From contig JAKZRT010000148.1 of the NCBI GenBank assembly GCA_047518005.1, forward strand, positions 1 to 17,672: a stretch of DNA of 17,672 bases, given 5' to 3'. The stretch is from JAKZRT01 sp047518005 (GTDB taxonomy: Bacteria > Pseudomonadota > Alphaproteobacteria > Rhodobacterales > Rhodobacteraceae). Each line of letters opens with the position of its first letter. Position 1 is the stretch's first letter. Below are positions 13,951 through 17,672 of the stretch, piece after piece. The translations under genes and the position numbers were made by a program. The notes under the pieces were generated by a model that did not search any database, had not been told where the DNA came from, and worked only from the letters and a program-made list of their open reading frames with translations.

Positions 13951-14622
13951 ATGAGTGAAATTGCCATGATCGGACCCGACGAAAACTATCACCCGCCCGA
14001 CGATCCGCTTGAGATCCTGCACAACGATCATCAGGTTTTGGTAGTGGCCAAGCCGTCGGGGCTGTTGTCGGTGCCGGGGCGCGGGCCGCATCTGGCCGAT
14101 TGCCTGCTGGCGCGGGTTCAGGCGGTGTTCCCCGAGGCGCTGCTGGTTCACCGTCTGGACCGCGACACGTCCGGGGTGATGATTTTCGCGCTGAGCCCGC
14201 ACGCGCAGCGCCATCTGGGCCTGCAGTTTGAAAAGCGGCAGGTGAAGAAGACCTATGTTGCCCGGGTCTGGGGCAGCATGGCCGAGGACGCTGGAACGGT
14301 CGATTTGCCGCTGATCGTCGACTGGCCGAACCGACCGCGCCAGAAAGTAGACCATGAACAGGGCCGCGAGGCCATTACCCACTGGCGCGTCCTGCGCACC
14401 GATGCCACCACCAGCCGCGTCCGCCTCACCCCCCAAACCGGCCGCTCCCACCAACTCCGCGTCCACATGCGCGAAATCGGCCACCCGATCCTTGGCGACG
14501 CATTCTACGCCACCGGCAAGGCCCTGAACGCCCCCCGCCTCATGCTCCACGCCGAAAGCCTGCGCTTGCGGCACCCGGATGGCGGTAAGGGGTTGAGTTT
14601 TAAGGCGAAATGTGGGTTCTGA
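13951..14622 (+). CDS. RluA-family RNA pseudouridine synthase
   Basis: The 223-residue protein carries the family active-site motif HRLDRDTSG (67-75), with catalytic Asp70. It also has the opening VVAKPSGLLSVPGRG and the C-terminal TGRSHQLRVHM-IGHPILGD block. It converts uridine to pseudouridine in rRNA or tRNA; the short length without an S4 domain resembles RluA itself, so tRNA/23S rRNA is the likely target. The ATG at 13951 has GAAGGA upstream. It is separated from the operon by a palindrome and is probably independently expressed. It converges with the glycan cluster, whose last gene ends 7 bp away. Codon choice changes within the gene: Leu CTG dominates the first 145 codons, while C-ending codons (CTC, CGC, ACC, CAC) dominate about 14390-14560. 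Confidence 0.93.
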   Translation: MSEIAMIGPDENYHPPDDPLEILHNDHQVLVVAKPSGLLSVPGRGPHLADCLLARVQAVFPEALLVHRLDRDTSGVMIFALSPHAQRHLGLQFEKRQVKKTYVARVWGSMAEDAGTVDLPLIVDWPNRPRQKVDHEQGREAITHWRVLRTDATTSRVRLTPQTGRSHQLRVHMREIGHPILGDAFYATGKALNAPRLMLHAESLRLRHPDGGKGLSFKAKCGF

Positions 14623-14629
14623 CCATATT

Positions 14630-15484
14630 TCACAGCTTTTTCCTAAAAAGGCGCCGGAACGAATATTTGTGGTAGAGATAGTCTATCTGCATCTGATGTC
14701 TGTCAGAGCGAATATGGCGAACTGATGTTAGCTGATTAAGATCAAGTGCCCGTTGCGAATATTTTGCAGTATTCTTTTCTCTTCGAAACTCGCCGTAGAT
14801 GCCATTGCGAAATGGGTAATGGTCAAATGAAGTGTCCGCCCGCATCGTAACCAGACCGGATTCCTTTTTCATGATACGATAAAAAAAGTCCCAATGTTCC
14901 CGCAACTTCAGTTCTGGGTTCCAAGCGTTTTCCCGAAGAAATTCCGTGCGTGACATGATAATATTGTGACAAAAATCGAAGACCGGATATCCCTTTTGCG
15001 TGCCTTTGGACTTCTCCATGTTAAGCAATAACGTGGTTCCGTCGCTGCCAAATGAACCATGGAACATCACTTCATCGTGGCCATAATTAATCATGCGGCT
15101 ACCAGCAACACAGAACCCGCTATTTTGTAACGGCTTGAGCAGCAGATCCAAACGGGAAGCAGGTGTAAAAACAAAGTCATCATCGGCGATGAACGTGAAC
15201 TCGGTTTTCGATAAATCGACACCCCGATTTCTGCCCTCCGAAAGCCCGATATCATATTCGGTGTGCACATACGTCGTGTTGTCGTCGCACCAGGCTGCAT
15301 CCAGTGGTTCGCGGCTGTCATCGATCACGATCACCGGAACAAACGGATAAAACAGGCGCAACGACTCCATCAGCATTCGGACGCTTTTTGCCCGCTCGAA
15401 CGTCTTGATAACGATCGTGACGTTATCCAGATGCCTGCTCACAGAGCCTTCAGTGATAGTTGAAGGCTTCATAGTCTGGTGCAT
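14630..15484 (-). CDS. Glycosyltransferase, GT-A fold, family 2 / GalNAc-transferase-like
   Basis: The 284-residue protein begins the fold with NVTIVIKTFERAKSVRMLMESL, then VIVIDDS and FIADDDFVF, where the DDD at about 101-103 would bind the metal and nucleotide sugar. TIVIKTF...R...ESL plus the DDD loop resemble eukaryote-type beta-1,4-GalNAc transferases as much as bacterial GT2 enzymes. The start ATG at 15484 has GAGG 6-7 nt upstream and overlaps the sulfotransferase end by 35 bp; the frame is open to 15559 but lacks such a site there. It is the last gene of a minus-strand trio (GT25, sulfotransferase, this). The trio is AT-richer than the rest of the window, a sign of transfer. It probably decorates a surface glycan; the sugar and acceptor are unknown. 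Confidence 0.82.
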   Translation of the reverse strand: MHQTMKPSTITEGSVSRHLDNVTIVIKTFERAKSVRMLMESLRLFYPFVPVIVIDDSREPLDAAWCDDNTTYVHTEYDIGLSEGRNRGVDLSKTEFTFIADDDFVFTPASRLDLLLKPLQNSGFCVAGSRMINYGHDEVMFHGSFGSDGTTLLLNMEKSKGTQKGYPVFDFCHNIIMSRTEFLRENAWNPELKLREHWDFFYRIMKKESGLVTMRADTSFDHYPFRNGIYGEFRREKNTAKYSQRALDLNQLTSVRHIRSDRHQMQIDYLYHKYSFRRLFRKKL

Positions 15485-16241
15485 ACAGATCCTCGATCTT
15501 TTTGCGTTGTTGCGGGCCCATAGTGAAATCGGATTTCTTGGTGCGGTTGTGTTGTCCAAATCCTGGATGATCCGTCAAATATTTGGTTGCCCCAGCTAAT
15601 ACAAATGCCTTGCGCAAGTCGTCATCAAAGTTTTCCACTCGTCCGACAAAATCGTAGTTTACGTGGCCCAGACCGATATTCAACGTTTGCAAGCGGAAAT
15701 GCTGGTCAGTGAGTTGCAAGTCAATCTCGAAATTCGCACCCAGATAATCTAAGAATATTTCGAAATTTTTGACAACTTGGTTGTCAATATCAAAGCCGAA
15801 ATGTTTCATCTCTGCGATGTGAATCGCTGCCGCTGGGTTCTTACGTTCCACAAAAAAGTCTTTGAATGCAGATAATACCCTTGATTCCGGGTGCCTGACA
15901 AATGTGAATTTCATACAGTTAGGGTTGTTCAGCGCGATTAAGTTTTCTCGAAAATGTTCTATGCCTTGCCGGAAATTTTTTCGCTCGCGATGAATAATTC
16001 CACTGAGAAATTTGCCTTTTGAGTAATGGTAAATTACGTTAGCGACTGTTGTACAACCTGCTTTTGAATTTTTTACAAAAACAAGTTTTCCGTCATCTGA
16101 TTGCATAGTCACAAACAAAATCGAGCGCATCGGTTCAGGGATTTTGGAAATGCCTACCCGTGCACGATATCTTTCCACGAAAGGGGCAAATAGTCTCGTT
16201 TTTATGGTAACTGTATTTTGTTGCAAACGAACTTGTTTCAT
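15450..16241 (-). CDS. PAPS-dependent carbohydrate sulfotransferase (sulfotransferase family 2-like)
   Basis: The 263-residue protein has FVKNSKAGCTTVANVI (55-70), the phosphosulfate-binding loop of the family (usual form PKxGCTTW, here K57-N-S-K). FTFVRHPESRVLSAFKDFF (112-130) is the second PAPS-binding element with the Arg-Ser pair. VNYDFVGRVENFDDDL follows later, again typical. Relatives add sulfate to carbohydrate hydroxyls, including chondroitin and HNK-1 type glycans. In bacteria they occur in capsule, O-antigen and signal-molecule clusters. The ATG at 16241 lacks a strong ribosome site. It sits between two glycosyltransferase genes on the same strand, 42 bp after the GT25 gene. Low GC relative to the flanking genes supports acquisition by transfer. 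A sulfated surface polysaccharide is inferred. Confidence 0.82.
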   Translation of the reverse strand: MKQVRLQQNTVTIKTRLFAPFVERYRARVGISKIPEPMRSILFVTMQSDDGKLVFVKNSKAGCTTVANVIYHYSKGKFLSGIIHRERKNFRQGIEHFRENLIALNNPNCMKFTFVRHPESRVLSAFKDFFVERKNPAAAIHIAEMKHFGFDIDNQVVKNFEIFLDYLGANFEIDLQLTDQHFRLQTLNIGLGHVNYDFVGRVENFDDDLRKAFVLAGATKYLTDHPGFGQHNRTKKSDFTMGPQQRKKIEDLYAPDYEAFNYH

Positions 16242-16283
16242 GAGTTAGCCATTTCTACCGAAGCGCTGTTGCAACAAACAATT

Positions 16284-17072
16284 TCAGTTAGTTTTCGGGT
16301 CGCGCCTAGCACAAATTTCGACCGGCGCTAACTTGTTTCTTGCCCGCCCGCGCCGAAAATTGATCTGGTATCGAAGATTGCGAACAAACCGGGCAAGAAT
16401 ATCGGCGGGTTTGGCCATACTCCTGTCGTGTGCAAGAGCACTCACAGACGCCGCACCTTTCATTTCCGCCACCATTGCGGGCAATGCCGTGAAAATGGGG
16501 ACCGTGTGTTCCCAGAGGTGTTTCAGATCATTATCAATCGGGCGAAAGAACCTACTGTTGCTGACAAGCAGGCTTATCGCGGCGTCACGGCCTAGAATAT
16601 ACCCAGTTGTTCTCGGGCCAATGATATCATTGGCAACCAAACAGAATTTGCCCGCCTCACAGCGCGACCGCACCACCCCTCGCGTCCTGGACGCGTCGAT
16701 TTTGACTATCACGCGCCGCAGATCCAGCTTATTCATCTCGTCAAAAAATTCGCGGGGGTCGAATTGAAAATCAAAATCGTCTTCAAGAATTAGGGCAGTT
16801 TCATCTTGCCGGGCAACGATTTCAGTCCAGACGCCGATATGGCTAAGATAGCATCCGATCTCGGGTTTGCTGAGCGGCCGCTTGCCAAGTTTTTGATTTA
16901 GCGCGGCATCATAATATTGCCCGATCTGTGCAACGTTAAGTGCCCGGCCATCAACGGCATTAAAGAATTCGTATCGATCCGTGTATTTAGATATATTCTG
17001 TTCGGCGTGCGCGCGCTTATCCTCGGCGCGCTCCAAGTTGATAATATATGTTGTAGGAAAACCGAGGCTCAT
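16284..17072 (-). CDS. GT25-family glycosyltransferase (LPS-biosynthesis type)
   Basis: The 262-residue protein has the signature set of GT25: YIINLERAEDKR (9-20), LSKPEIGCYLSHIGVW (67-82) with the conserved S/E-GC-SH block, and LEDDF (96-100) as the metal and nucleotide-sugar site. The family transfers galactose or glucose in LPS outer core and in collagen-like or glycan chains. The start ATG at 17072 has only AAGG upstream. The basic C-terminus (RFVRNLRYQINFRRGRARNK) could aid membrane association. It is the first gene of the minus-strand glycan trio and lies downstream of pnp, behind a strong terminator, so the trio needs its own promoter in the short 17073-17108 gap. I see no clear promoter boxes there. 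Confidence 0.88.
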   Translation of the reverse strand: MSLGFPTTYIINLERAEDKRAHAEQNISKYTDRYEFFNAVDGRALNVAQIGQYYDAALNQKLGKRPLSKPEIGCYLSHIGVWTEIVARQDETALILEDDFDFQFDPREFFDEMNKLDLRRVIVKIDASRTRGVVRSRCEAGKFCLVANDIIGPRTTGYILGRDAAISLLVSNSRFFRPIDNDLKHLWEHTVPIFTALPAMVAEMKGAASVSALAHDRSMAKPADILARFVRNLRYQINFRRGRARNKLAPVEICARRDPKTN

Positions 17073-17108
17073 CCAGGGCGCCTTATTCGAGTATCGGTGC
17101 GCAAAAGC

Positions 17109-17134
17109 GGGACCCGGTCTATCGACCGGGTCCC
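17109..17134 (-). terminator. Rho-independent terminator of pnp
   Basis: GGGACCCGGTC (17109-17119) and GACCGGGTCCC (17124-17134) form a perfect 11-bp stem with a 4-nt loop. Read on the minus strand, the stem begins 6 nt after the pnp stop and is followed by GCTTTTGC, a short T-run. It fits an intrinsic terminator for the minus-strand transcript. Confidence 0.9.
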
Positions 17135-17140
17135 TGAAAT

Positions 17141-17672
17141 TTAGACGTCTTCCTTCGCAACCTCTTCACCCGTCACCTGATCGACCATCTTCATGGCCAG
17201 GCGGACCTTGCCGCGATCGTCAAAGCCCAGGAGTTTGACCCAGACCTCCTGACCTTCCTTCAGAACGTCCGAGGGGTGGTTCAGGCGGCGGTTCTCGATC
17301 TGGCTGACGTGGACCAGCCCGTCGCGCTTGCCGAAGAAGTTCACGAAAGCGCCGAAATCGACGATCTTCACCACCGTGCCTTTGTAGATCACGCCTTCCT
17401 CGGGTTCGGCCACGATCGCGTGGATCATGTCATAGGCTTTCTTGATCGCTTCACCGTTGGGCGATGCGATCTTGATCACGCCGTCGTCGTTGATGTCGAC
17501 CTTGGCGCCCGAAACCTCGACGATCTCGCGGATGACCTTGCCGCCCGAGCCGATGACCTCGCGGATCTTGTCGGTGGGCACCTGCATCGTCTCGATGCGC
17601 GGCGCGTGGATCGAAAATTCGGAGGTTTCGGCCAGCGCCTTGTTCATTTCGCCAAGGATGTGCAGGCGGGCG
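17141..17672 (-). CDS. pnp: Polyribonucleotide nucleotidyltransferase, C-terminal part (partial)
   Basis: The reading frame enters at the right edge and ends at the stop 17143-17141, giving 176 residues of the C-terminus. A KH RNA-binding domain with VIGSGGKVIREI (GxxG loop) and VDINDDGVIKIAS is followed by an S1 domain, GVIYKGTVVKIVDFGAFVNFFGKRDGLVHVSQI. It ends in GKVRLAMKMVDQ and a short acidic tail. PNPase degrades RNA 3' to 5' by phosphorolysis and belongs to the degradosome. The catalytic RNase PH domains and start lie outside the window. The arrangement is the usual one, and the stop is followed by a strong terminator, so the 3' end is complete. Confidence 0.96.
   Translation of the reverse strand, partial: ARLHILGEMNKALAETSEFSIHAPRIETMQVPTDKIREVIGSGGKVIREIVEVSGAKVDINDDGVIKIASPNGEAIKKAYDMIHAIVAEPEEGVIYKGTVVKIVDFGAFVNFFGKRDGLVHVSQIENRRLNHPSDVLKEGQEVWVKLLGFDDRGKVRLAMKMVDQVTGEEVAKEDV

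Noticed and set aside
15485..15559. Longer start for the GT2/GalNAc-transferase-like gene
   Set aside because: The extra 25 residues overlap the sulfotransferase and have no ribosome site, whereas the ATG at 15484 has GAGG at good spacing.

Overview
The window looks like chromosome from a high-GC alphaproteobacterium, most probably a Rhodobacteraceae (roseobacter-type) member. The reasons are GC-rich codons, ATGA-coupled operons, GC-rich palindromes of the CCCCGGATCAGGTCCGGGG type, and protein families typical of that group. This assignment is inferred from style and families; no rRNA or other taxonomic marker is present. No tRNA, rRNA or CRISPR was seen.

Left edge (1-3060): an accessory, insertion-scarred region. 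A STAS (anti-sigma factor antagonist) gene on the minus strand is cut off after about 79 codons by what looks like the end of an IS21-like insertion sequence running off the left edge. Divergent from it is an intact thiolase, followed by a free methionine-(R)-sulfoxide reductase. Next come two copies of a roughly 130-bp palindromic repeat (2180-2310 and 2931-3060). Between them lie a 224-bp MITE-like element with long terminal inverted repeats and a small AT-rich membrane-protein frame.

Centre (3091-13875): one long plus-strand operon of eleven genes, nearly all joined by ATGA stop/start overlaps. It begins with an XRE-cupin regulator preceded by repeated TTTCACGG boxes. Then come a LysE-type exporter, three tandem GFA (glutathione-dependent formaldehyde-activating type) zinc proteins, a dimethylglycine/sarcosine dehydrogenase-like flavoprotein, a membrane-SRPBCC protein, a zinc-free medium-chain dehydrogenase, a homocysteine S-methyltransferase, a flavin split-barrel protein and a second dimethylglycine/sarcosine dehydrogenase-like flavoprotein. 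The best reading is a catabolic route for an N-methylated (betaine-like) compound: methyl transfer to homocysteine, two oxidative demethylations on folate-binding flavoproteins, and handling of the formaldehyde by the GFA proteins. The roles of the membrane-SRPBCC, dehydrogenase, split-barrel and exporter genes do not follow from known betaine catabolism. This operon is the candidate new system in the window.

Right part (13903-17672): a palindrome, then an RluA-family pseudouridine synthase. It converges on a lower-GC minus-strand cluster of a GT25 glycosyltransferase, a PAPS-dependent sulfotransferase and a GT2/GalNAc-transferase-like enzyme, probably a horizontally acquired surface-glycan decoration module. 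The window ends in the 3' part of pnp with a clear rho-independent terminator.
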